From positions 43,046,778-43,110,777 of the forward strand of contig NC_133769.1 in assembly GCF_003597395.2 (NCBI RefSeq): a stretch of DNA of 64,000 bases, written 5' to 3'. The DNA is from Chelonoidis abingdonii (lineage: Eukaryota; Chordata; Testudines; Testudinidae). Below, piece by piece: positions 45,201 through 57,800 of the stretch; positions within the stretch are counted from its first letter, which is position 1, and every line of letters begins with the position of its first letter. Both the position numbers and the translations under genes were made by a program. Below the pieces are notes generated by a model. It saw only the letters and a program-made list of their open reading frames with translations, did no database searches and was not told where the DNA came from.

Positions 45201-47818
45201 AATAGCCAACTATAGCAATGCTAATGAATACTATTTAAATATGTCATCATGTTCAAGTAGAAATGTAATATTTTCCTGCCAACGTAAAAATAGTTTAGGT
45301 ACTCTTGAGAATGTTTCTGATATATGAAGAGAGAAAATGATGATGATGGGATAAAACTGTTTGAAAGAGCATAACCTGTATGTTTTAATTAAAGTAGTTG
45401 ATTTACTTTACAGAGACTAGGATTATGTGTCAAAAATTTATATTAGAGTAATTAAAGCTTTTCTGTTAGGATTTGATTAAATTGCTTAGAGATTTGGTAA
45501 TGGGTTAGACAGTTGTTCACTTGATAGGTCAAATGGTTCATATCCGAGCCTATATGGTAGTGAAATTATTATATAATTATGTCTGATGGATGTTCAATGA
45601 TCTTTTCAAAAATCAACTTTCGCCCAGACATATTAAGAAGGTAGCTACATTTCCCCAGACCACCAGCACTGACACCCTTGATGTTGATGATAGGAACTGA
45701 CCCCTTTCTCTTACGAGTGCTTGAGGATCAAGCGGCCCAAAAAGGATTTCTTATAAATATTAGTCAGTCAGGTAGGCGATATTCACCATCTTACTCGAGG
45801 ACGATAGCTCAGAGATTAACAGACTGAGTTTCTATAGAGTTCAATTAGTCAACAGTTTCTTTAGGCACATATCTGGGGCTAGTTTGATCAAGACTGGAGA
45901 AAATAGCATCAGAGGAATTATGCTACCACTCCTACTCCTCCAGGAAAAAATTGTGAAATCTAAGCAGAAAAGTGATCACTGGGGATAGAGAGTTACTAAA
46001 GAGAAAGAACCACATGAGGTTACCTTTCTTCCTCACTATATGTTCTTTTCACTACAAGTCTGTTTCAGAATAGATTCATTATTTACACCCTGGGCATGTG
46101 GATGAAATAAACCCTTGGCTACTGATGCTCAACATCTGGTATTTCAAATCAATGTCTCTATTGACAATAATTTTCTTTTGTAATTTTTGATCGGTCATGC
46201 TGGCTCATATTTAGTTAAATCATTGTTTTGCCACTTATCAGTCTCCTTCACAATAGATACTTTATGAAATTAGATGCGTAATCTTGCCGCTGATATACTT
46301 CATTATTCGTATCCCAGATCTTCATTATTAGAACCAAATTTTTTTTTAGTTATCTGTTATTCTTGTTGACAGTGATGTATATAAAGAAGAAGAGCAGCAT
46401 TGAATGTTCATAAGGGACAATTGAACCTGTGGTTCAGAGAATTATAAAGACTGTTTTGAATTGTACAATTGAGCAGAACATTCATTGCAGATAATATTGC
46501 AGGCCAAGCGTCATATTCACAAAAGGATTCATTAAAAAAAAACTAGCCTAAAGGAAAAGTAAATGGGATAATCTTATGGTACAGCAAAGAGTATGGTTCA
46601 TAGTTTCATTATTGACATGGTATTTACCTATGTAATTATATGCTGTAATTTCATAAATGTCACCCAGATGATGAACGTCATTGGGAACATTTGAAGGAAC
46701 ATAAAGTTGGCTAGTAATGTTGTGTCAGTGTAACTTTAATTTACCGTACGCTGAACTGAAAACAACGGAGAGAGAGGAGATAATAATGAGAATTTTGCTT
46801 GTTGGCGAAATCCACCCCAATGTGCACAAGGCGTCTCCCCAGTTATGGTCCTACTTATGCAGACATAATGCTGCCAATTCAAAGTCCACTGCATGTGAGT
46901 GAATTATTTCACTCTGAGTCTAATTTTTCAATGTGTTGCCTTAGAGGAGATCCTTATGACTAGATCCTCATCAGTCATTTCAAGACACAATAGCTCTTTT
47001 TTACTTAGCTCTTTTTGTGGTACCGCTGAAGATTTGAAGCTACTGTTAAAGACCCCACCTTTGAATTAAAGTAAATGGAGCCATTTACTACGAGCCCTCT
47101 GTATGTGCACTATTTCAAGAGGTGTCCTGCCATAGAATACATTTAGGTTAGATCCAAAAAGACATTCTACTCCTGGGGTTTTTAAAGTTGGAAACTCTCC
47201 GAAAGATGTGTCTTGGGTGGCTGCCCTCTTATTATCCCTTCTCTGATGATAAAATCCCACCGCGTATTCTGTTTTGATCAGTAGTAAAGAGATGTTCATT
47301 ATCTCCTGCTACCTACCTTCTGAAGTATGGGCTCACCAATTGAATCCTGGCCCCAAGATGTCAATGGGAGTTTACTTAGACTTCAGTGGGACCAGGGCTT
47401 TCACCACCGGGTGCATTGACCTGTACCCAACCTAATTTAGGGTGAAGATTATTGTTAATTTGTTATGAATATTAAAGCTCTAAGATTAGTAACACAATGA
47501 GTTTTGTAACAAAATAGGGAAACATAGATTGTATAAGCAATTAAAGGTTGACAATCAGTAGGCTAAAAAGGCCTGTAAAATTTTTGATATTTTAGCCAGT
47601 AGCGGAGGAGCGTTACATGATGTTAACCCAAGGTATACATTTTATCATTTTGCATATGTAGCTTTGTTAAAACAAGTACACCACAAACCTTTGATTAAAT
47701 GGGATTTCTAGTGAGTTTTGGAGACGACATGTAACATTTATGAAAAAAATTGTATGCATCAAGGCATTATGACAATGTTATGGCCACAAATAGTTTATGC
47801 TGGCATGCACCTTTAAAG
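45201..47818. other. Unannotated DNA, copy 1 of the duplication
   Basis: No gene is recognised. An old repeat relic with tcaatgggagttta and cttcagtgggacca lies near 47,360-47,400. Small open frames (46717-46902 and 47066-47299) are not conserved between the two copies at the same length, which argues against coding. Confidence 0.5.
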
Positions 47819-47849
47819 TCTCCTACCCTATCCTTCCACCTCACCAGTC

Positions 47850-48044
47850 TTCAGTAACTTACTTCAACCCAGTGACCCGTTATCTGGAAGATGCTATAAG
47901 TGTAATGAAACGGGACATATCAAAGCCAACTGCCCAAAGGCCAACTGCCCGAATAACCCCACCCGTGTGCAAGTCATTGCACCCCCAGCAGACCAAAGAT
48001 CCCCAGGCCCAGATACTTCTCAAATCCCCTTGCAGTGCTGTTAA
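47850..48044 (+). pseudogene. Gag nucleocapsid fragment with CCHC zinc knuckle
   Basis: An open stretch ending at TAA (48,042-48,044) encodes CYKCNETGHIKANC at 47,892-47,933, a C-x2-C-x4-H-x4-C zinc knuckle typical of Gypsy and retroviral nucleocapsids, which bind element RNA. It is followed by a proline-rich tail with PTRVQVIAPP. No LTR or earlier gag sequence precedes it in this copy, because the duplication starts inside gag. Confidence 0.8.
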
Positions 48045-48174
48045 ACCATAACCTTGAAAACATTTCCAAACAGTTCATTGTTCACATCAAAATTATATTT
48101 TAACTATATAAGCAAAATAGACTGTGTACCAAGAAAAATTCCATAAAAAAACCCCTAAATCTGTAAAAGAATTC

Positions 48175-48642
48175 ATGGGATGAGGCCATACTTGGTGGAC
48201 TCTATTCTGGGAAGCAGAGACTCTGGGAAAGATTTGGAGGTCATAGCAAATAATCAGCTAACCATGAGCTCCCATTGTGATGTGTTGCCAAATGAGCTAA
48301 TGTGATCCTGTGGTGCATAAACAGGGGAATCTTGAGTAGGAGTAGCGAACATATTTTACTTCAATATTTGGCACTAGGGCAACCACTGCTGGAATATTGT
48401 GTCCAGTTCTGGGGCCCAGAATTAAAAAAGGATGTTAATAAATTGAAGAGAGTTCAGAGAAGAGTCACGAGAATGATTTAAAGCATTAGAAAACCTGCAT
48501 TATAGTGACAGACACAAGGAACTGAATCTATTTTGCTTAACAAAGAGGTTAAGTGGCGATTTGATTACAATCAATAGCTACTTACATAGGTAGCTAATAA
48601 GCTAATAGTGGGCTCATCAGTCTAGCAGAGAAAGGTATAACA
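48175..48642 (+). mobile_element. CR1 fragment before the hAT insertion (copy 2)
   Basis: ctctattctgggaagcagag, gtccagttctggggcccaga and gagagttcagagaagagtca are standard CR1 ORF2 3'-end words. The unit is split by the hAT MITE at an 8-bp duplicated target. Confidence 0.88.
48635..48642. repeat. hAT target-site duplication, left
   Basis: gtataaca, identical to 48,954-48,961. Confidence 0.92.
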
Positions 48643-48953
48643 CAGGGGTCAGCAACCTTTCAGAAGTGCTGTGCCGAGTCTTCATTTATTCACTCTAATT
48701 TAAGGTTTCATGTGCCAGTAATACATTTTAACAGTTTTTAGAAGGTCTCTCTTTATAAGTCTATAATATATAACTAAACTATTGCTGTATGTAAAGTAAA
48801 TAAGGTTTTTAAAATGTTTAAGAAGCTTCATTTAAAATTAAATTAAAATGCAGAACCACCAGACATGTGGCCAGGACCCAGGCTGCGTGAGTACCATTGA
48901 AAAGCAGCTTGCATGTCACCTTTGGCACGTGTGCCATAGGTTGCCTACCCCTG
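48643..48953. mobile_element. hAT MITE nested in CR1 (copy 2)
   Basis: Terminal inverted repeats caggggtcagcaacct and aggttgcctacccctg, 311 bp, flanked by perfect 8-bp repeats. These are the signatures of hAT-superfamily transposons. No transposase is encoded. The AT-rich interior contains aatatataactaaactattg. Confidence 0.95.
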
Positions 48954-48961
48954 GTATAACA

Positions 48962-49185
48962 CTAGCCAATGGCTGAAAGCAGTAGTTAGACAAATTCAAC
49001 TGGAAATAAGGCATACATTTATAGCAGTGAGTAATTAATCATCAGAACAATCTAGCAAGGGTTTTGGTTGATTCTGCATCTCCGACCATTTTTAAGTAGA
49101 GATTGGATGTTTTTCTAAAAGATATACTGTAGGAATTTTGGGGAAGTTCTATGGCCTGTGTTATACAGGTAAAAATGTGGCTTAG
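48962..49185 (+). mobile_element. CR1 fragment after the hAT insertion (copy 2)
   Basis: ccaatggctgaaagcagtag, aactggaaataaggcataca, gattggatgtttttctaaaa and tctatggcctgtgttataca complete the CR1 tail begun at 48,175. Confidence 0.85.
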
Positions 49186-51877
49186 ATAGGCCAACTATAG
49201 CCATGATAATGAATTACTATTTAAATGATTCATCATGTTCAAGTAGAAATGTATATTTCTCCTGCCAACAGATAAAATAGTTTAGGTACTCTTGAGGATG
49301 TTTTGCTGAGATATGAAGAGAGAAAATGATGATGATGGGGAATAAAACTGTTTGAAAGAAGCTAACTGTAATGTTTTAATTAAAGTGATTACTTACAGAA
49401 GACTAGGATTATGTGTCAAAATATTATATTAGGAATAAAATTAAAAGCTTTTCTGTAGGATGATTAAATTGCTTAGAGAATTTGGTAATGGGTTAGACAG
49501 TTTTTCACTTGTAGGTCAATGGTTCATATCCAGCCTATATTGTAGTGAAAAATTATTATAATTATGGTCTGATGGATGTTCAATGATCTTTTCAAAAATC
49601 AACTTTCAGCCCAGAACATATTAAGAAGGTAGCTACATTTCCCCAGACCACCAGCACTGACACCCTTGATGTGATAGACTAGGAACTGAACCCCTTTCTC
49701 CTACAGAGTGCTTGAAGGATACAAGACGGCCCAAAAGGATTTCTTATAAATATTAGTCAGTCAGGTAGGCGATATCACCATCTTGCTCTGAGGACTATAG
49801 CTCAGAGATTAACAGCTGAGTTTCTATAGAGTAATAAGTCAACAGTTTCTTTAGCACATATCCTGGGGCTAGTTGATCAAGAACTGGAGAAACATAAGGC
49901 TCAGAGGAAGATGCTTACCCACTCCTACTCCTCAGGAAAAATTGTGAAATCTAAGCAGAAAAGTGATCACTGGAGGATAGAGAAGATACTAAAAAGAGAA
50001 AGAACCACATGAGGTTACCTTTCTTCTCACTATATGTTCTTTTCACTACAAGTCTGTTTCAGAATAGATTCATTTATTTACACCCTTGGAGCATGTTGGA
50101 GGAAATAAACCCTTGGCTACTGATGTCTCACATCTGGGTATTTCACATCAATGTCTATGACAAATAATTTTCTTTTGTAATTTTGATGTCATGCTGGCTC
50201 AATATTCTAGTTAAAATCATTTGTTTGCCACTTTCAGTCTCCTTCACAATAGATACTTTATGAAAATTAGATGGTAATCTTGCCGCTGTATACTTCATTA
50301 TCTCGAATCACCAAGAATAATCATTATAGAACCAATTTTTTTTAGTTATCTTTTTATTCTTGTTGACAGTGATGTATATAAAGAAGAAAGAAGCAGCTTG
50401 ATGTTCATAAGGGACATTGAACCTGTGGTTCAGAGAATTATAAAGACGTGTTTTGATTTGTACATTGAGCAGAACATCATGCAGAATAGATATTGGCAGT
50501 GCCAAAGCGTCATATTCACAAAAGGATTCTTAAAAAAAAACTAGCCTACAAAGGAAAGTAAATGGGATAATCTTATGGTACAGCAAACAGAAGTATGTTC
50601 ATAGTTTCATTATTGACACTGGATATTTACCCTAATGTAATTATATGCTGTAATTTCATAAATGTCACCCAAGATGATGAAGTCATTGGGAACATTCTAG
50701 AAAGACATAAAAGTTGGCTAAGTAAAATGTGTGTCAGTAAACTTTAATTTACCGTACTCTGAACTGAAAACAACAGGAGAGAGAGGAATAATAAATGAGA
50801 ATTTTGTCATTGTTGGCGAAATCCACCCATGTGCACAAGGCGTCTACACCAGTTATGGTCCTACTTTGCAGGACATAAGTGCTGCACAATTCCAAAGTCC
50901 ACTGCATGTGAGTGAATTTCACTCTGAGTCTAATTTTTCAAATCTGGGTGCCTTAGCAGGAGATCCTTTGACTAGATCCTCAAATCAGCATTTCAAGACA
51001 CATAAATAGCTCTTTTATTTTCTTAGGCTCTTTTTTGTGGTAACCAGCTGAAGAATTTGAAGCTACTGTTAAAGACCCCACCTTTGAATATAAGGTATAA
51101 TGAGCCCATTACTACGAGCCCTCTGTATGTGCAACTATTTCAAGAGGTGTCCTGCCATAGAAATACATTTAGGATTAGATCCAAAATAGACATTCATACT
51201 ACTGGAGGTTCTTAAAGTGGAAAACTCTCCTGAGATGTGTCTTTGGAAGTGGCCTGCCCTCTTATTTTGCCCTTACTCTGATGATAAACCCACCGAGTAT
51301 TCTGTTTTGAATCAGATAGTAAGAGAAATGTTCATTACTCTCCTGCTACCTACATTCTGAGTATGGGCTCACAATCTGAAATCCTGGCCCCAAAGATGTC
51401 AATGGGAGTTTACTATAGACTTCAGTGGGACCAGGCTTTCACCCACAGGGTGCCATTGACCTGTAACCCCAACCTAATTTTAGGGTGAAGATTAAATTGT
51501 ATATAATTTGTTATGACATATTAAAATGCTCTAAGATAGTAACACAATTAGAGTTGTAACAAAAATAGGGAAACATAAGAATCTGTATAACAATTAAAGG
51601 TTGACAATCAGTTGAGGCCTAAAAGGCCTGTTAGAAATTTTGATATTTAGCCAAAGTAGCGGAGGAGTTAGCATGACTGCTTAACCTAAGGTTATACAAT
51701 TTAATAATATTTTGCAATATGTAGCTTGTTATAAACAAGTACACCACAGAACCTTGATAAAATGGATTTCTAGGAGTTTTGGAGGAACATGTAACTATGA
51801 AAAAACACACATTTATGCATCAAAGGCATTATGAAATGTATGGCACAAATAGTTTATGCTAGCATTAGCACTTTAAC
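49186..51877. other. Unannotated DNA, copy 2 of the duplication
   Basis: Collinear with 45,201-47,818. No gene is recognised. Confidence 0.5.
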
Positions 51878-54800
51878 TATGGTCCTGTAGAATGACAAAC
51901 TTGGGCAGGGGCCTCAGACCTAAATCAAATATAGTCCTAGATTTGTGAGGAAAAAGGTATATAGGAAGATGGTCAGATCAACCACTAATTGGGATACCAG
52001 GGATAACCAAATGGCAGGAGCCTGAATATGAACAAGCCCTCTTCTGGTGTGCTCCACTGACTGTTTCTTCCATCTTTGCGTCTAATGGCCTACATAAGAT
52101 TGTATGTATATCTACACTGGGGGACTGCTTTATCTTGTAACAGTCTACAGATGTAAATATGCATGATCCTGCATATCATGCTATACTTTTTGTACTCAAT
52201 CTTGTTTTCCTATGATTTCAATTATACTTGTCTGTACTAACCAAAGCTCATAATGTCTCTGTGTGTGCTCCACCAATCTCCAACTCAACAAATTTTTTTT
52301 GTATGTAGCTGCGGAGTAATAGCACCTATTATTCATGGCTTGTGTAATTTTACACTCCAAACTAATCTAAGGCTATAATCCAGAGCTCTTTGGATGAGCT
52401 GCAGAGAAGTGAAGCCCTATCTTCTCTTTGTACAGTCTAGAGAGAGGCTACCAGAGTGTATGACTTTCCTTAAGTAGTTATTTTCAATAGCACCATGACA
52501 CAATGATACTTGCAAAATGATATCTTGATGTAAACGTCACAATACCATGAAGTGATTATACTTTACCCCATGGCTTTACCACTGTGTCAGCGAAAGAGAA
52601 TTAACTTTATTAAGGATAGATTTGGCAAACTCAAATGCAGCTGGTTTGGCCTGCTTCAGATTTTCCTGAAGATGCTTGAAATTTTGCTATTTTTACTGGT
52701 AAAATTTTATCCCTGGACCAAATTCACAAATTTTAAACAAGGGGAAACTAATATGTATATATTAAATGTTTCTATAAACATCAATCCAAAAGGTGCCGAG
52801 GAACTCTGTCTTCTTTTCCTCTTCAGTTCAGGGGCTGTTTGGACACATTATATTTTAAAAAGCGAACAATATTATCAAGTATATAGAGATATGTGGCAGA
52901 AATGCTTCAACACTGTCACAGATGATGGAGTATCAGCAGAAGAGATGACATTTGTAGTGGTTAGCAAGTTGGTCATTTAAAACTACTGTTGTCCTAAAGC
53001 CAGGGTCAGAATAACCTGAAAGCAGGCAACATACTGTTCATTTCAATGAGAAAAACAGATAACAGCTTGTGTGGTCATGTAAGATCCCCCTCGCCTTTTT
53101 TTTTTTTTGCTCTAAACAGGGAGACACAGAAATCAGGACAAAAATATCTTCAACTTCCCTATAAAATTTCATATGTCTAGTAGAAGAAGTAGGCTAATTA
53201 TTTTAAGAGCGTTTAATTGGGATTATTAACCATGCTGAGTCCTTGCTGCTGAATGGCTGATGGAAGAAAAGAGGAAGAGATATTCTGAGAGCTAATAGAC
53301 CGAGTGGAAGCATTGGATATAATGATCATTCTTACAACAACAACAACCAAAAAAAAAAAAATAGCTAAAGTTGTCTCATATTTGAATGTCTGCACTTGTG
53401 AATAAGATCAGACCCATAACCCCTGATCAAGGACATATCATATATATTTAACAGATACTGGATTTGATTTTAATCAGCAGGCCAAGGAGTAATTTAGGAT
53501 TACTTTTCTAGAGATTGATATGCAAACACTTCAAAGTGTCTGTTTCCTTTTTCCCAGTGGATTTAAGAAGCAAGTCCCCACGTATCCCCTCAGTGAATTG
53601 AAATAAGTAAACGTTTTACCAGCAGAGCACTTGAACTCTTGCCAAACTGTTCAGCAGTTTTTTTTTTCTTCTGACATTCTTCAGAAACATGGTACATAAA
53701 GTAAATGCCTTTCATGCCTTTTATCAGCAAGGGTCCACATCTAATGCATTAGCAACAACAATAAAATCAAAGCACTCCAACACATAGCACAAAGCCTAGC
53801 CATACATTTCTAGATCACTGAAATCTTCATAAATCAAAAAGGCTTTACTATAATATCCAATTAACTGTAAAAACTTTAGGGACAACCTATGAATTGTTTT
53901 TCTCATGAAGAAAAAGGCCTGGTGAGAAGTCAGGCCTGAATATTGTTACTTAACATAGAAAGCATGACCATAGTCATAAAGCTTAATGTACATGTTCCAA
54001 TGGCTACACAGCATAAAATGTTAATTTACCTACAACGGCAACAGTGCCTGTAAATGCTATCGCAAATTACAGCAATTTACCCTATAATAGTTTAGGCTGA
54101 ATGTATCTTTATTGTACTTTTGCTGGGGACTTGGAGGCAATTGATATTTTACAGTCACTGTGAGTGAATCTCATATTCTCAAGCAGTACTCATTTTAGTT
54201 TGGTGCATAATTTCTGAAAAGTATGCCACCAGCACCTACTCTGTGTCCTGAGTCTGCTTAATCTTCTGCAGAGTACTTGCCGATCAATATGTCTGGCTTG
54301 TCAAGTTAAGATTGACAGGAAGCTTGTGGTGGCAATTTTTGTACAGCATTCACTTATCTTCATACTGTTTTTTTACATTTCCCCAGTGGTAACACTGTCA
54401 GTATTAAAATGTAGCCATAGGAGATGTTTACCATAGGAATGAAATGTTGCCTAAATGAAGTTCTTTTCATTAAATCCTTATCTGGAATAGTTGTAATCAC
54501 AGAACTCTCATAATGATGCCAATAAATATAAATATATATATTTCTGACATGCAGAGAATTTCTAAGAGTTGATTAGTAGCTTGGGATCTATCAGCCACCT
54601 GCTGTTCTGAGATTACAGAGGAGGGACTCGAAGGAAACAGAACTGAAAGGTAAGATAAAGGCAGAAAAAAAATCTTAAGATATCCAGTGGTATTATTATG
54701 ATTTTTATAGCAGGGGTGCTGAAAGCCATTGAACAAAACTGTAAACCCTGTATATCTAATGGAACCACTTCAATCCATGGGGTGCTGCCTTACTCCTAGT

Positions 54801-57800
54801 TACAGCATCCCTGAAAATACTGCAGCCTTGATTTTTATCAGGAAGCTTTTTCCTACTTTATAATCACCTTTCCCTAATTATGCATAAAAGACACTGGCAC
54901 AGAGTAAACAACAATGAAGCACATTTTATAGGCTACTCTTTCACCATACTGTTTTACCTTTCTGTAAATGAGGTCACTGATTTATCAAATATGATACCCT
55001 TGTGAAAAACACAAAACTTAAAACAAGCAGATTATTTATTAAAAGCACTGACTCAGAATAAGCAGATAGTGTACTGAAAATAGACAACCATGCTAGACCT
55101 AAATATGAGAGATGCAAGAGGAATAGTTTTTTTTATCGATACCAGAGGGAAAGTATTTTTAAACAGTAAATTAAAAAGCCATAATTAAAAGATCAACATG
55201 TGTTACACTATATTTTATAGACACAGCTTTAAAATTCAGTATGCATCAGATTGTAATATTGAAACTTATCTTTTAAAATACTGTCTATCACTAGGGTTGC
55301 AATGTGCTTTGCAATCTGGGAGTTCTTGTTTTGAAATAAGCAGCACCGTGATTTGCCTGTTAAGTAGCAATAAAAACACTGTTCTAGATCCTAAGCTGTA
55401 TCCAAGCTATGATGAGGAGAGGAGGCAAATGTATCTATGTCCCCCGTATAGCCCCAAGTTCTAAAGCTAACAGGTGGCTAGTCAGGTCTCCAACAGCTGT
55501 TTAACTTACATTTTGCAGGCAGCATGCCTCTTTCTCCAGACACCCTCTTCTCCCACAGTATTAGCTCTACACAACCCAGGTGTTTCCCTTAGAAAAGGAG
55601 ACTCTCCAGGTGGTCCATGCCATTTTGATAGCTGTTTGGGGCTGCCAGAGTGGAGGACCAGAAACTGGATCTCAGTCCCTGAATAATATTTCATCTGATT
55701 CTGTTTACAAATTGACCCACATTCCTCATCTTATATTGGAACCCAAAGTCAAAACATGATTCTGCTAATTGGTTTAAAACTGCAAAATAGGTTCTTTAAT
55801 TATTTTAGACAAGAGATTGTTGGCCGTGGAAGTACCTGTGATGTCAATCCAGTTTTAATGCATTCATCTCAGGAAAAGTATGGTTATATTGTGCACATCA
55901 TACAAAGATTATATTATTATCACCACCATAGTGCTTAGCTGCCTTAATCATAGACCAGGATCCTACTGAATATTAAGCATATTCTTGACACTATATTTTT
56001 TTTATAAATCATTTATTTGTTCTTTTTCCCTATTCTTGGGCTAAACAAAGAACTAGATGCAGATCAATATTTAGTTTTATTTTAGCTTCTCTGACAAAAC
56101 AGTGTGTGCATAAAATGTTATTAGTCTGTGTTCTAGAGTTCACAATGTAACATGCACTTTCCATTTTATTGGACTAATGACTCAATCCAACCAAAACACC
56201 CATTTAGTTTCTGTGTAAAAACTGGTTTTGCAGCATGAAAGCCAGCTGTCTTTTCAGGGAAGGGGCAGGAGCAAGACTGGGGGGATTACTGAATCAGGCT
56301 CTTTGTTTCTATAGGATTCTAATCAGCTGTGGTTTGTGAGGTTTTCCTTAATGTGAGATGCCATAAAAATTGTACAATATGATTTTTCCATAAAATTCTC
56401 CCCAGCATCAGGCCACAGGAGGGCAAAGTGTGGGATGTATAGTGCATGTCTCATGACATTGACCAAAGTTTAATGCATGAATCTCCATGGAAGGGTTGAG
56501 AATCTCAATTACAGTGGCAGAGACTTTCTAGACCAAGACAGGTCAAGTGTTTTAGGTACTGTTCAGAGTGATTTACCATCAACTGAAGAGCCAGTTGTTG
56601 GATCTCAGCCTTTCTGCTCTGGTTTCCTTGGATGGAAAAAGGGAAAATGTGTTTCTAAACCTATTTTGCCTACTAATAAAAAATGACATCTATAGAGGCA
56701 TAATCAGCACAATACTGTGTTCAGCAGTGAGGCCTACAGTTTATCAGCTCTACTCACATGGATAAGTATCATTTCATTCAATGGAAATTCTTATAAAGGG
56801 GATCTCTGGGTGTGGAGATAAATCAAGCAGCTAAAGAGGCATAAAAAATCTACAAGGATGACAGGAGGGTACAAGCTGCTTAGCATGTATTTAGCCAGAA
56901 CACAAAGGAGCAGAGCTTGGTGCTGGCATGGTTCTAATGTAAAGAATTTGTTAGCATCCCACTTGTGCAGTCACCTAAATGACAGGGAGCGAAACAGAGG
57001 GAATAGAAAATAATATATCAAAAATAAAAGCTTTAAATCTATATTACTTCATTTTTGCTGTTGTCTTTTATTACCAGATTACAGGTGAAACACAGGGACA
57101 TGCAGGGGAAAAAAAGCCACTTGTGCTGGTGAAATGGGCTAGGACTTTGAAGAACTGCCCTTGTAGGACATAAAAGGGAATTATATACCCAACAAATAAA
57201 CCTGTCAATTTTGTTATTGATATGAACAGCAAGCAAACAAAAAACATCATATCCACATGCACATTTTAATAATTCCAATTACGTTTTCTTTACTCTGCTA
57301 TTCAGCTGAAATGTCTAGCTGCATATGTAGTAATAATGTGTCACTTGAAGGCCTAAACAGCATCATTTTCACATGCACCGCAATCAGAATATCTTTTCTC
57401 TCTACAATTAAGGTTATAGTTTAGTAGTTGGCACTCCCACCTCTTGATTGTTTTCTATTACCATGTTGTTCTGGTGCTGAACAACAGGGAGTTAAACATT
57501 AGCATGGCTTATTTTTGTATTCCTTGCATACTCTCAGAGTTGTAGCTGAAAAAGTGAATATGAAGAAAGGAAGGCCTCGCCTCCCCAGCTGGAGTAAACA
57601 TGCAGCTGGTTGCAAATTAACTTAATGTGACAATGCCCAAAGTGAAAGACCTCAGTGTGCCTCCAGGGTGTAAATATGTTTCCAAACCTTGGCAGTGGAA
57701 AAAAACATCAAAATGTCTATAGCAATGGAAAGACAAAATGCAAACTAGTTAATAAGTTATTTAGTACTAATGCTTCTGCCATTTACAGCTTTGCACAATG

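Larger units (their letters stand above)
43855..47818. repeat. First copy of a 4-kb direct tandem duplication
   Basis: Begins in the gag zinc-knuckle segment and runs through a CR1 fragment, a nested hAT MITE and about 2.8 kb of unannotated DNA. The whole is repeated collinearly at 47,819-51,877. Paired landmarks: tgctgtgccgagtcttcatt at 44,672 and 48,669; tttaggtactcttgag at 45,295 and 49,272; ctcttgatgt-type marker cagcactgacacccttgatg at 45,665 and 49,651. The copies differ mainly by one- or two-base insertions and deletions. Confidence 0.93.
47819..51877. repeat. Second copy of the 4-kb direct tandem duplication
   Basis: Collinear with 43,855-47,818 over its whole length and directly adjacent to it. 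Its sequence looks closer to the expected repeat consensus (intact zinc knuckle, perfect hAT ends and target duplication) than copy 1. Unduplicated sequence resumes at about 51,878. Confidence 0.93.

Noticed and set aside
43855..51877. Genuine tandem gene or segmental duplication
   Set aside because: Dense single-base indels and the start inside a gag fragment make an unmerged assembly overlap more likely; kept as a finding because it needs read data.
52552..52980. Host protein-coding exon
   Set aside because: No recognisable domain and no convincing exon context; reported only as a low-interest check.
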